The notes under the pieces are model-generated. The model worked only from the letters and a program-made list of their open reading frames with translations, made no database searches and was not told the DNA's origin. DNA of 44,208 nt from contig CAMUHY010000022.1 in assembly GCA_947088865.1 (NCBI GenBank), positions 1 to 44,208 of the forward strand. Direction: 5' to 3'. Shown here in pieces: positions 33,657 to 42,750 of the stretch (position 1 is the stretch's first letter; each line of letters begins with the position of its first letter). A program made the translations under genes and the position numbers. This stretch comes from an uncultured Eubacterium sp. GTDB lineage: Bacteria; Bacillota; Clostridia; Lachnospirales; Lachnospiraceae.

Positions 33657-36431
33657 ATGAAAAAAAAGCGAAAAAAAATAAGCTGGCTTGATAATACAGA
33701 CAGCCTTATTCCTTGCGGCAATATCACTTATATTATAGCTTTTGTCATACCGCTTATGGTATTTGTCGCTTTATATTACCTAAAAGACATCTATCCTTTT
33801 GGTGATAACTGTTATCTGCGTTCGGATATGTATCACCAATATGCACCATTCTTTTCTGAATTATGGAATAAATTAAGAAGCGGGGAATCCTTGACATACA
33901 GCTGGGATATTGGCATGGGGACAAATTTTACTTCCCTAGCTGCCTACTATCTGTCAAGTCCAATGAATTTACTGATTGCACTTTTCCCTCAAAAGAGCAT
34001 GATTGAGATAATGAATGTACTAATTATATTAAAATTATCTCTTTCCAGCGTTACTTTTACTTACTACATCACCAAACATTTTCACAATAAAAGCTGTATT
34101 ATCTCTCTTTTTGGCATGTTTTACTCCATGTCCGCATTTGTCGCGGCATATAGCTGGAATATTATGTGGCTTGACTGTATTATACTTGTTCCCCTTATTA
34201 TGCTGGGACTTGAAAAGCTTGTCAATGAAGATAAATACTTTTTATACTGCATTTCGCTCGGATTGTGCATATTATCCAATTATTATATTTCCATTATGGT
34301 ATGTTTAAGTGTAATCATGTATTTTATTGTGCTAATTATCTCTTACAATGGAAAAAAATCAGCAAAAATTTATTTTAAAAAAATATTGAATTGGGGTATA
34401 TTTTCACTGTTGGCAGCAGGCTTAGCTGCCTGTTTGCTGCTGCCAGAAATCTATACATTTTCTCTTTCTGCATCCAGTTCTATATCCTTTCCCAAAAAAC
34501 TGGAAGCTTATTTTTCCATTATGGAAATGCTCGTGCGGCAGCTTATGCATGTCCCTGTACATCTTGGACTAGAACACTACCCTAATATATATTGCGGTGT
34601 TGCCATCTTTCTTTTAATACCGCTGTATATATGCAACAAAAATATTAAAACCAACGAAAAAATTGGCAAGTGCGTGATGCTTTTAGCCTTTTTATTAGCC
34701 TTTAATTTAAACATACCAAACTTTATATGGCATGGACTGCACTATCCAAACAGCCTCCCTTGCCGTCAGTCCTACATTTATATTTTCTTTATTTTAACAA
34801 TGGCATATGAAGGCTATTACCATATAAAAGACGCAACAAGACGCAATATTACTTTCTGTGTCTGGATAGCTGCCGCTTTTCTTTTAATAACTGAACAGCT
34901 ATTTATTAAAAGTGAAAATTACAAATTTACTATATTTTATATCAGCGGAGCTTATATGCTTGGCTATGCTCTTGCCTTATTCATCAAACATAAGAAAAAA
35001 AGCGAATCTCCTATTGCACTGTTTATTGTCTTTGCTTTAGCAATTACAGAATGTGCCTTAAACATGCAAAAAACAGGATTAGGAACAACGGACAGACCTT
35101 CCTATCTTTTAGACTATAATGCCGTTAAAAATGTAACAGCCGCCGTTAAAAATGATGACGATTCTTTTTATCGAATGGACAAAATTTGGGGAGCAAGGTC
35201 AAAAAATGACGGTGCTTGGCATAATTACCACAGCATTTCAACCTTTTCCTCTACATGCAGCGCTGGAATGAGCGATTTATTTAAAGATTTAGGTATGTAT
35301 GGTTCAACAAACGCTTATAGCTATGATGGCGCAACCCTGATGACAAACTCGTTATTTTCGGTAAAATACTTGATAAGCAATCAACTTCTTGCAACCGATT
35401 CTTTACTGACTTATTACACTGGAAATGACGGTGAATTTATATACCACAATGAAAATGCTCTTCCTCTTGGATATGTTGTCCATTCGGATGTAAATGAATG
35501 GCAAGGATATGACATTAACAATGGAATTGAAAATCAAAATGCGCTGATTTATTCTATGACAGGAAAAAATAACGTATTTCGTCAAGATTACAATTATAGC
35601 TCTACTTCAGATACTACTATTACACCTAAGACAGATGGACATATGTATATATATGTTCAAAACCGTGACGTAGAACTTTTGAGCGTAACCATTGGCAATG
35701 ATGTCAAGAGTTTTACCAATTTAAAAAATGACCCTCACCTTATTGATGTCGGTTATGTTGCCGCCACCGATTCTGTGCAGGTTGGAACCGATAAAGAGAC
35801 AGGACTTACCGTATATATGCTTGATACCAATATTTATAAACAAGTATGCGATATCCTTTCTCAAAATGGATTTATCATTGACAGTTGGTCTAATACTCAA
35901 TTTCAAGGAACGGTACATTGTGATTATGATGGTACATTTATGTTTTCCATTCCTTTTGACAAAGGTTGGAGCGTATATATTGATGGTAAAAAAGCAGAGA
36001 CTTACCCTATTGCCAATGCACTGCTTGGCACTGATATTACACAGGGTTCCCATAAAGTCCAGTTAAAATATATGCCCGTCAATCTTATAAAAGGCTGTAT
36101 CATTACAATTTTAAGTATCCTTATATTAATTGGGCTTTATATATTAAAACGAAAACATATAACACCACAATTTTTATATCAAAAATTGCTTGAAAAAAGT
36201 AATGAAAATATGGACAATATAGATAATTCAAGCGATACAGATACAATGGATTCTGTTGTAAAATCAACCAATTCTTTTAAGACATTAAATGTTGACAATC
36301 TTTCCGATAATCTGTATAACAAAAAGAATTTTGAAGGTTTGGAAAAAAGGATTGACAATGAACGTTTATCTGAAATTTTAGAAGATATTGATGATTTTGA
36401 CAGTCTTGAGCTTGATGATGAAAAGGATTAA
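33657..36431 (+). CDS. YfhO-family polytopic membrane protein
   Basis: A 924-residue protein. About a dozen transmembrane segments occupy residues 20-490, with early YFIKD-type blocks such as YPFGDNCYLRSDMYHQYAPF and SYSWDIGMGTNF characteristic of YfhO/GtrA-linked glycosyltransferase-like proteins. A large extracellular beta-rich domain (about 500-800, including FSIPFDKGWSVYIDGKK) precedes a final helix (about 805-830) and a long acidic cytoplasmic tail of about 90 residues. In Bacillus and Listeria YfhO is implicated in lipoteichoic acid glycosylation, so transfer of a sugar to an envelope polymer is likely. GGGAGG lies 5 nt before the ATG. Confidence 0.9.
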   Translation: MKKKRKKISWLDNTDSLIPCGNITYIIAFVIPLMVFVALYYLKDIYPFGDNCYLRSDMYHQYAPFFSELWNKLRSGESLTYSWDIGMGTNFTSLAAYYLSSPMNLLIALFPQKSMIEIMNVLIILKLSLSSVTFTYYITKHFHNKSCIISLFGMFYSMSAFVAAYSWNIMWLDCIILVPLIMLGLEKLVNEDKYFLYCISLGLCILSNYYISIMVCLSVIMYFIVLIISYNGKKSAKIYFKKILNWGIFSLLAAGLAACLLLPEIYTFSLSASSSISFPKKLEAYFSIMEMLVRQLMHVPVHLGLEHYPNIYCGVAIFLLIPLYICNKNIKTNEKIGKCVMLLAFLLAFNLNIPNFIWHGLHYPNSLPCRQSYIYIFFILTMAYEGYYHIKDATRRNITFCVWIAAAFLLITEQLFIKSENYKFTIFYISGAYMLGYALALFIKHKKKSESPIALFIVFALAITECALNMQKTGLGTTDRPSYLLDYNAVKNVTAAVKNDDDSFYRMDKIWGARSKNDGAWHNYHSISTFSSTCSAGMSDLFKDLGMYGSTNAYSYDGATLMTNSLFSVKYLISNQLLATDSLLTYYTGNDGEFIYHNENALPLGYVVHSDVNEWQGYDINNGIENQNALIYSMTGKNNVFRQDYNYSSTSDTTITPKTDGHMYIYVQNRDVELLSVTIGNDVKSFTNLKNDPHLIDVGYVAATDSVQVGTDKETGLTVYMLDTNIYKQVCDILSQNGFIIDSWSNTQFQGTVHCDYDGTFMFSIPFDKGWSVYIDGKKAETYPIANALLGTDITQGSHKVQLKYMPVNLIKGCIITILSILILIGLYILKRKHITPQFLYQKLLEKSNENMDNIDNSSDTDTMDSVVKSTNSFKTLNVDNLSDNLYNKKNFEGLEKRIDNERLSEILEDIDDFDSLELDDEKD

Positions 36432-36567
36432 ATTTTTTAATTCCTCTATTAATACTTTTCTATATCAATAATATTCGTTGTCTCATTGCCTGTGAGAACA
36501 AAAACTATATATTGTAACCATTTCAATTTTACATTATAATAAATATAATAAAAAACATACAACATAT

Positions 36568-36589
36568 GTTATCGAGAAAATACGATAAC
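36568..36589 (+). other. Short hairpin in the argH upstream region
   Basis: GTTATCG (36568-36574) and CGATAAC (36583-36589) are exact 7-bp complements with loop AGAAAATA. It lies in the 282-bp gap between yfhO-like and argH, just before a dispersed repeat copy. Function unknown. Confidence 0.4.
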
Positions 36590-36597
36590 TAAAAAGC

Positions 36598-36648
36598 AGT
36601 CAAGCAGATATTTGCAATCGAACTTGCTATTTGCTTCATAAAGTTAAA
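36598..36648 (+). repeat. Dispersed repeat copy upstream of argH
   Basis: AGTCAAGCAGATATTTGCAA then TCGAACTTGCTATTTGCTTC and ATAAAGTTAAA parallels the 6069-6115 copy, including its right flank ATGAGGTTAAA. It ends 12 nt before the argH Shine-Dalgarno. Confidence 0.65.
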
Positions 36649-36660
36649 AACACCTAAGGA

Positions 36661-36713
36661 AAGGAGAAAACTACTCGGCAGCATTTGTCCATATTTTGAG
36701 TAGCAGAAATTAT
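36661..36713 (+). promoter_or_regulatory. Shine-Dalgarno / hairpin / start-codon leader element (copy 2)
   Basis: AAGGAGAAAA (36661-36670) is followed at once by CTACTC (36671-36676), a 21-nt loop starting GGCA, and GAGTAG (36698-36703), then 10 nt to the argH ATG. No other ribosome site is near the ATG. The elements CTACTCGGCA and ATTTTGAGTAGCA are shared with 17298-17321 although the downstream genes are unrelated. A TTG at 36696 inside the 3' arm is in frame with argH. Confidence 0.6.
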
Positions 36714-38096
36714 ATGAAATTATGGGGTGGTCGTTTTACAAAAGAAACGAACGAATTAGTAAACAATTTTAACGCTTCGATATCATTTGACCAAAAATTT
36801 TACAGACATGATATTATTGGAAGTATTGCTCATGCAAAAATGCTTGGAGCAAAAGGCATTATATCTGAAGAAGAATGCAAACAGATACAGGAAGGTCTTG
36901 AGGGAATTTTATCCGACATCGAAAACAGACAATTAACGATAACGGATGAATATGAAGATATCCATACATTTATGGAAGCCACATTGATACAACGAATTGG
37001 CAATGCAGGCAAAAAACTTCACACTGGAAGAAGCCGCAACGACCAAGTTGCCCTTGATATGCGTCTTTATATTCGTGACGAAGTAAAAAATGTCGATGAA
37101 GAAATCAAACATTTGATGAATTGTATTCTTCGTATCATGAAAGAACATGTTGAAACCTACATGCCTGGATTTACACATCTTCAAAAAGCACAGCCTGTCA
37201 CGATTGCACATCACTTTGGTGCATACTATGAAATGTTTTTAAGAGACCGCAGCCGTCTTTTTGATATCTACAAACGTATGAATTACTGTCCACTAGGCTC
37301 TGGCGCTTTAGCAGGAACAACCTATCCGCTTGACCGAACAATGACTGCTAAACTGCTAAACTTTGAAGGACCTATGTTAAATAGTATGGATGGCGTATCC
37401 GACAGGGATTATGTCATTGAATTTTTAAGTGCATTAGCAACGATGATGGTTCATCTAAGCCGATTTTCAGAAGAAATATGTATCTGGAATTGCAATGAAT
37501 ATCGATTTATTGAATTAGACGATGCATATAGTACAGGCTCTAGTATTATGCCGCAAAAGAAAAATCCTGATATAGCCGAATTAGTGCGCGGCAAAACCGG
37601 ACGTGTATATGGCGCTCTTATCAGTATCCTTACAACGATGAAAGGTATTCCTTTAGCATATAACAAAGATATGCAGGAAGACAAAGAATTGACATTTGAC
37701 GCTATTGATACGGTAAAAGGCTGTATCAAATTATTTGCAGGTATGATTGACACGATGAAATTTAACAGCAAACGAATGGAGGACAGCGCAAAAAAAGGAT
37801 TTATCAATGCTACTGACGCTGCGGATTATCTTGTTAAAAAGAATGTGCCATTTCGAGATGCGCACAGCTATGTCGGTCAACTAGTCTTAAAATGTATTGA
37901 AAAAGATATTGCTTTAGATGAACTTTCCTTAGATGAATACAAAAAAGTATGCCCTGTATTTGAAGATGATATATACGATGCAATCAGTCTAAAAACATGT
38001 ATTGAAAAAAGACTGACAACCGGCGCACCAGGACCAGAAATGATGCGACAAGTTATCCAACACTATGAAGAACTCGACGCTCATTTTCTGACATAA
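36714..38096 (+). CDS. argH: Argininosuccinate lyase
   Basis: A 460-residue enzyme that splits argininosuccinate to arginine and fumarate, the last step of arginine synthesis. It begins MKLWGGRFTKETNELVNNFN and has HTFMEATLIQRIG, LHTGRSRNDQVALDMRLYIR, FTHLQKAQPVTIAHH, the GSSIMPQKKNPDIAE signature loop and TTGAPGPEMMRQVI. I use the ATG at 36714, which matches the family N-terminus; an in-frame TTG at 36696 lies in the leader hairpin. No other arg gene is adjacent. A strong terminator follows. Confidence 0.97.
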   Translation: MKLWGGRFTKETNELVNNFNASISFDQKFYRHDIIGSIAHAKMLGAKGIISEEECKQIQEGLEGILSDIENRQLTITDEYEDIHTFMEATLIQRIGNAGKKLHTGRSRNDQVALDMRLYIRDEVKNVDEEIKHLMNCILRIMKEHVETYMPGFTHLQKAQPVTIAHHFGAYYEMFLRDRSRLFDIYKRMNYCPLGSGALAGTTYPLDRTMTAKLLNFEGPMLNSMDGVSDRDYVIEFLSALATMMVHLSRFSEEICIWNCNEYRFIELDDAYSTGSSIMPQKKNPDIAELVRGKTGRVYGALISILTTMKGIPLAYNKDMQEDKELTFDAIDTVKGCIKLFAGMIDTMKFNSKRMEDSAKKGFINATDAADYLVKKNVPFRDAHSYVGQLVLKCIEKDIALDELSLDEYKKVCPVFEDDIYDAISLKTCIEKRLTTGAPGPEMMRQVIQHYEELDAHFLT

Positions 38097-38135
38097 ATAC
38101 CTTATTATTTTTGTAATATTTTTTTCAAAAATAAA

Positions 38136-38185
38136 GCTGTTGAAAAAGAAAACCATTTTCCTATTTTTCTTTTTCAGCAGCATTT
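38136..38185 (+). terminator. argH terminator
   Basis: GCTGTTGAAAAAGAAAA (38136-38152) pairs with TTTTCTTTTTCAGCAGC (38165-38181) with one G-U pair, followed by ATTTT. It lies 40 nt after the argH stop. Confidence 0.85.
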
Positions 38186-38219
38186 TAACCTCATCAAGGA
38201 AGTCCCCCACTTCAATGTT
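38185..38219 (-). repeat. Second copy of the 35-bp palindromic module
   Basis: The reverse complement is identical over 35 bp to 26994-27028, containing AAGTGGGGGACTT and CTTGATGAGGTTAA. It directly abuts the argH terminator, and only the right part of the larger element at 26932-27028 is present. Confidence 0.75.
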
Positions 38220-38326
38220 ACAAATTAACTTTTAATTGATATCTGTGCGTTTCTTTATACAAAGTTAAAAACGAAAGCTTTGAACAAAAAGGCAACGCTG
38301 ATTAATAGAAAGGCAGGATTATTTTT

Positions 38327-39016
38327 ATGAAATATAAGGACTTACTCCATACTATTCAACATGCTTGTTTAACGCCAGACGCTCATTTTCTTGCGACTTT
38401 ACGTCCCATACCAAAAGAAAATATTGATAATCTAAATCTTCCAAAAGAATTGATAGCTTTTTTGACCCAGATAGGTTTGCCGCCACAAGTCCTCCTTGTT
38501 AGAGAACCCGAAGAAATGGAATCACAAGATGTCTATACCTATTTCTTCCCATTAGAGAAATTTTACACCAAAAAAATTGAAAATGACACTTATTTGTCGA
38601 TTGGCGGCTGGAAATCAACATGTATCTACAATCAAACGACTGAAGAAACTGTAACCGAAATAAGAGAAGATATTTCAGGCGAATATCTTGTCCATATCAC
38701 TACTGGAGAAGTTTGGTATATTAATAATGCAAACTTAGAATTAAGCGAAGATGGCTGGAAACTTACGGATAGCGACTTAGAATTGCAGTTTATCAACAGC
38801 AGTGTTGAACAATTTGTTCTGTCGATGGCTTGCTGGAAACAATTTTATCCTCAATTTGAAAAAAAATATCTGGAAGTTGATGGCGATTTAGAATATATTT
38901 TTGAACATGAGGAATTATATGAGCCATTTTTTAATACGATGGAATTGTTAGACAAAAAAGCAATGGAAGATGAATTGAATTATTGGCGTTTTATGTGTGA
39001 TTTATCTTTATATTAA
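38327..39016 (+). CDS. SUKH-like putative immunity protein
   Basis: An acidic 229-residue soluble protein. Its pattern fits the SUKH (SMI1/KNR4-like) superfamily of immunity proteins, perhaps the SUKH-4 branch: an N-terminal LPKELIAFLTQIGLPPQVLL segment, a central LSIGGWKSTCIYNQTTEETV and GEVWYINNANLEL strand region, then an amphipathic helical C-terminus with FVLSMACWKQFYP. It is assigned by pattern only. No cognate polymorphic toxin is visible, so it would be an orphan immunity gene. GAAAGGCAGG precedes the ATG. Confidence 0.6.
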   Translation: MKYKDLLHTIQHACLTPDAHFLATLRPIPKENIDNLNLPKELIAFLTQIGLPPQVLLVREPEEMESQDVYTYFFPLEKFYTKKIENDTYLSIGGWKSTCIYNQTTEETVTEIREDISGEYLVHITTGEVWYINNANLELSEDGWKLTDSDLELQFINSSVEQFVLSMACWKQFYPQFEKKYLEVDGDLEYIFEHEELYEPFFNTMELLDKKAMEDELNYWRFMCDLSLY

Positions 39017-39050
39017 GATATGAAGTTTGTGCCTGCAGCTTCCATTCTTT

Positions 39051-39452
39051 TCAATCCATAAATGCATCTTCAATTGTAGGAATACATGGCGAAAAATTGG
39101 TGTCTATCTTATATTCACATTGCCCTTTCTTAAATATATAGGTTTGAAAATGATTATAATAATTTCTATCCTCATTATCCCAAACATATATCATTCCATA
39201 ACTGCCTGTTGCAATTTCTGAAATTTTGGTATATACCTCAATAATTTGCTTGACTTGAGATGTATTATGATTGCAGCAGAGCAATGTATGAAGAAAAGGA
39301 CTTCCATTTTGATACTGGATTTTCAAACCGCATGTATTATTTTGAATAATATCTTTTACTTGCTGCTGTATTGTTTCGATTTCTTCTTGTGGTATAAAAT
39401 CCTCGTTTTTATAGGTTTCTACAATAGATAACCAGCCGTGTAGTTCAATCAT
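39051..39452 (-). CDS. Imm7-family immunity protein
   Basis: A 133-residue protein beginning MIELHGWLSIVETYKNEDF, the typical N-terminus of the Imm7 family, and ending with the YIFKKGQCEYKIDTNFSPCI strand region. Imm7 proteins neutralise polymorphic toxins in other bacteria. Its ATG overlaps the hsdR stop codon as ATGA, so it is translated by coupling from the restriction subunit. No toxin is next to it. An anti-toxin or anti-defence job tied to the RM locus is inference. Confidence 0.78.
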   Translation of the reverse strand: MIELHGWLSIVETYKNEDFIPQEEIETIQQQVKDIIQNNTCGLKIQYQNGSPFLHTLLCCNHNTSQVKQIIEVYTKISEIATGSYGMIYVWDNEDRNYYNHFQTYIFKKGQCEYKIDTNFSPCIPTIEDAFMD

Positions 39453-42400
39453 TCATTTGCTCCAATTATATCATGTTCCGTTCTTTTTTCGATGTTCAGT
39501 GTTTCTTTATTCAAATATTCGCTGCTTTCAAAAGATAAAGGTTCAATATTTGACACTAATTCTATATATTTATCAAAATACATTAACAATCTATCAATAA
39601 CTCTTTTCTTTTTTTCACCTCTATTACCGCCGCCAAAACGCGACACTGCTGGCATAATAATGTCAATATCTGTCCCTGTTGTTTTTAACACACCATCTCG
39701 AAAACAATTATCTATAAATTTATGTGTTTCATCAAACTTTAATTTTTCCTCATTAATAATTATAATAAGTTCATGTTCTCTTTGTTCATCTACAAATTTT
39801 TTCCAATCACTGTCTACTTCTGTCTGTGCATTGATTCCTGATAAAAACTTTCTAATTAATTCCATCTTACTGCGCAAATTCATGCTAGAATAAACAGCCT
39901 TTTCTATTGTAACAATAATCTCTTTGTCTTGATTTCCACCTTGTTGATATTTTTTTACAAGCATAAGAATGTAATCAATATTGACTTCCACCTGTTTTAC
40001 AAGTTCAATTTCAAATACAACATCATCATTAATATTTTCCTTATTTTCATTTGTTTTTGTTTTATATTTTTGATAAAGGTCAATATATTCACTTTGATAA
40101 TCCTGAAAATCTCTATCTGAAAGAACTTCTTTTCCTGCAAAATCATCAAAAGCTGAAAGGATATTTTTCATTCTAAGAATTGCACTATAAAGAGAAATAA
40201 ATTCTTTCTCTGCTTTTTCTCCCTCTAATACTGTGCCTAATGGAAAAATGGTATTCAATTTATCAATTAATTCCACATATCCATCATAATGCTTGCCATT
40301 CTCATTATAACCATGATAATAACTCTCAAAGTTTTTTAAAAGAACAACACTTTCCGCTTCTTTATTGCCAAAAAGTGCAATTGCATTATTGGTTTCTTCT
40401 TCCAGATTGCGAAAACATACAATATTTCCAAACGTCTTTACTGAATTAAGAATACGGTTTGTACGTGAAAATGCCTGTAATAGTCCATGATATTTTAAAT
40501 TTTTATCTACCCATAATGTATTAAGCGTTGTTGCATCAAATCCTGTAAGAAACATATTTACTACAATTAAAATATCAATTTCTCTATTCTTCATTCTAAG
40601 CGAAACATCTTTATAATAATTTTGAAATTTCTCACTTGAAGTATCATAATTTGTTTTAAACATCTCATTATATTCATCAATAGCCATTTCAAGAAAATCT
40701 CTGGAACTTTTATCAAGTCCATCTGTATTTTCACAAATTTCATCTTCCACAAAATCATCATTTGTTGCTTCATTTGCACCATAACTATAAATAAGCGCTA
40801 TTCGCAGCTTATGTGGCATCCCCTTAGCTGCTGACCATGATAATCCCTCCATTTGCTTCTTAAATTCTGCATAATACAATTTTGCTGCTTCAATAGAACT
40901 TACTGCAAAAATAGAATTAAATCCTCTCATATGAATGGGTTTTCTTTTTTCTTCTACTGATTCCTTGTTCTTTTTTCGACTATTTGCTGTTGTCGCAACT
41001 TCCTGCACATTCATCAGCTTAGAAAAATCAAAACTTTCTTTATTACGTTTTGTTTTTTGGTCAAAATGTTCCAAAATATATTTTACAATTTCCTCAATTC
41101 TCTTTGGTTCCATAAGTGCCTTTTCTGTATCAATAGCAGCTACTTTTTTATTTTTCGCACTCTTTTTACTCTTTATTGTTGTAATATAATCAATACGAAA
41201 CGGCAATACATTTTCATCATGAATTGCATCTACAATTGTATAGGTATGAAGCTTATCGCCAAATACTTGTGGTGTAGTCCGTAAATTAACATGTTTTCCG
41301 CTTACTGCATTATCTGCAAAAATTGGCGTACCTGTAAAGCCAAAAATATGATATTTTTTAAAATTTTTTGTAATAGCTTTGTGCATATCACCAAATTGTG
41401 AACGGTGGCACTCATCAAACACTAATACAATGTGCCTGTTAAATATCTCATGTCCTTTATATTTATTAATAAAATTGTCTAACTTTTGAATAGTTGTAAT
41501 AATAATTTTTGCATTCTTATCTTCCAACTGTTTTTTTAATATAGCCGTTGATGTATTACTATTTGCCGCGCCCTTTTGAAAACGGTCATACTCTTTCATC
41601 GTTTGATAATCAAGGTCTTTGCGGTCAACAACAAAAAGCACTTTATCTACAAATGAAAACTGGCTTGCTAATTGCGCTGTTTTAAATGAAGTTAATGTCT
41701 TACCGCTTCCTGTGGTATGCCAAATATATCCCCCTGCCTCAAGTGTTCCCAATTTTTTATAGTTCGTTGCAATTTCAATACGATTTAATATTTTTTCAGT
41801 CGCAGCAATCTGATATGGACGCATAACAAGTAATAAATTTTCGGAAGTAAAAACGCAATACTTTGTTAATATATTTAAAATAGTATGTTTTGATAGAAAT
41901 GTTTTTGTAAAATCTACAAGGTCACAAATCACCTTATTATTTGCATCCGCCCAAAATGAAGTGAATTTAAAACTATTACTAGTTTGTTTTCCTCTATTCT
42001 GATTTTTTTGAGATGAATATTTATTTTGCTCTTTAATATGAGAAGAACGAGTTGTATTAGAATAATATTTTGTATGTGTTCCATTAGAAATAATAAATAG
42101 TTGTACATACTCATACAATCCGCTTCCTGCCCAAAAACTATCACGCTGATAACGATTAATTTGATTAAACGCCTCCTGTATAGCAACCCCTCTACGTTTT
42201 AATTCTATATGTATAATAGGAAAACCATTCACAAGAATTGTCACATCATAACGATTGTCATAATTTGCCTGCCTATCTAATGGATAAGCGCTATCTGTTT
42301 TTGATACCTTATATTGGTTCATTACCTGCAAACAATTGTTATGAATATTCTTTTTATCTATAAGTGTAATATTTTTTGTACTTCCATTATCACGCTCTAA

Positions 42401-42727
42401 ATTTTTTATGACATCTTCTTGTATCGTGCGTGTTTTTTCTACAATACCTTCATTTGCATTAGCAATATATTTCCGAAAAAAACGCTCCCATTCTGTATCT
42501 GTAAAATAATATGAATTTAATTGTTCTATTTTTTTACGAAGATTAACAATTAATTCTGCTTCTGTATGAATTTGCAAATACTCATATCCTTGCTGTGTAA
42601 GCATATCAATCAATTCTTTTTCTAAATCTGCTTCACTTTGGTAGTTGTCAGAACGCCTGCTTTCTGGTGTATATTCAGCAACTACTGTGCTTTCATTCAT
42701 GCAAGCAACCATATTTAGTGTACTCAT
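39449..42727 (-). CDS. hsdR: Type I restriction-modification restriction subunit R
   Basis: The 1092-residue translocase/nuclease of a type I restriction enzyme. The N-terminal PD-(D/E)xK nuclease has NRYDVTILVNGFPIIHIELK and a QxxxY motif (QINRYQRDSF). The SF2 helicase follows with Walker A WHTTGSGKTLTSF, DEAH-type FDECHRSQFG, FGFTGTPIFA, LIVVNMFLTGFDA and QAFSRTNRI. The C-terminal helical region for HsdM contact ends at 39449. AGGAG lies 9 nt before the ATG. The order here is hsdS, vapBC, hsdR, imm7; hsdM should lie beyond the right edge. Confidence 0.96.
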   Translation of the reverse strand: MSTLNMVACMNESTVVAEYTPESRRSDNYQSEADLEKELIDMLTQQGYEYLQIHTEAELIVNLRKKIEQLNSYYFTDTEWERFFRKYIANANEGIVEKTRTIQEDVIKNLERDNGSTKNITLIDKKNIHNNCLQVMNQYKVSKTDSAYPLDRQANYDNRYDVTILVNGFPIIHIELKRRGVAIQEAFNQINRYQRDSFWAGSGLYEYVQLFIISNGTHTKYYSNTTRSSHIKEQNKYSSQKNQNRGKQTSNSFKFTSFWADANNKVICDLVDFTKTFLSKHTILNILTKYCVFTSENLLLVMRPYQIAATEKILNRIEIATNYKKLGTLEAGGYIWHTTGSGKTLTSFKTAQLASQFSFVDKVLFVVDRKDLDYQTMKEYDRFQKGAANSNTSTAILKKQLEDKNAKIIITTIQKLDNFINKYKGHEIFNRHIVLVFDECHRSQFGDMHKAITKNFKKYHIFGFTGTPIFADNAVSGKHVNLRTTPQVFGDKLHTYTIVDAIHDENVLPFRIDYITTIKSKKSAKNKKVAAIDTEKALMEPKRIEEIVKYILEHFDQKTKRNKESFDFSKLMNVQEVATTANSRKKNKESVEEKRKPIHMRGFNSIFAVSSIEAAKLYYAEFKKQMEGLSWSAAKGMPHKLRIALIYSYGANEATNDDFVEDEICENTDGLDKSSRDFLEMAIDEYNEMFKTNYDTSSEKFQNYYKDVSLRMKNREIDILIVVNMFLTGFDATTLNTLWVDKNLKYHGLLQAFSRTNRILNSVKTFGNIVCFRNLEEETNNAIALFGNKEAESVVLLKNFESYYHGYNENGKHYDGYVELIDKLNTIFPLGTVLEGEKAEKEFISLYSAILRMKNILSAFDDFAGKEVLSDRDFQDYQSEYIDLYQKYKTKTNENKENINDDVVFEIELVKQVEVNIDYILMLVKKYQQGGNQDKEIIVTIEKAVYSSMNLRSKMELIRKFLSGINAQTEVDSDWKKFVDEQREHELIIIINEEKLKFDETHKFIDNCFRDGVLKTTGTDIDIIMPAVSRFGGGNRGEKKKRVIDRLLMYFDKYIELVSNIEPLSFESSEYLNKETLNIEKRTEHDIIGANE

Positions 42728-42750
42728 TTGTATGACTCCTTATTATTTAT

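Noticed and set aside
36696-36713. TTG at 36696 as the argH start
   Set aside because: It lies in the 3' arm of the leader hairpin and adds residues absent from the family N-terminus MKLWGGRF. The same TTG in the hemerythrin leader is out of frame.
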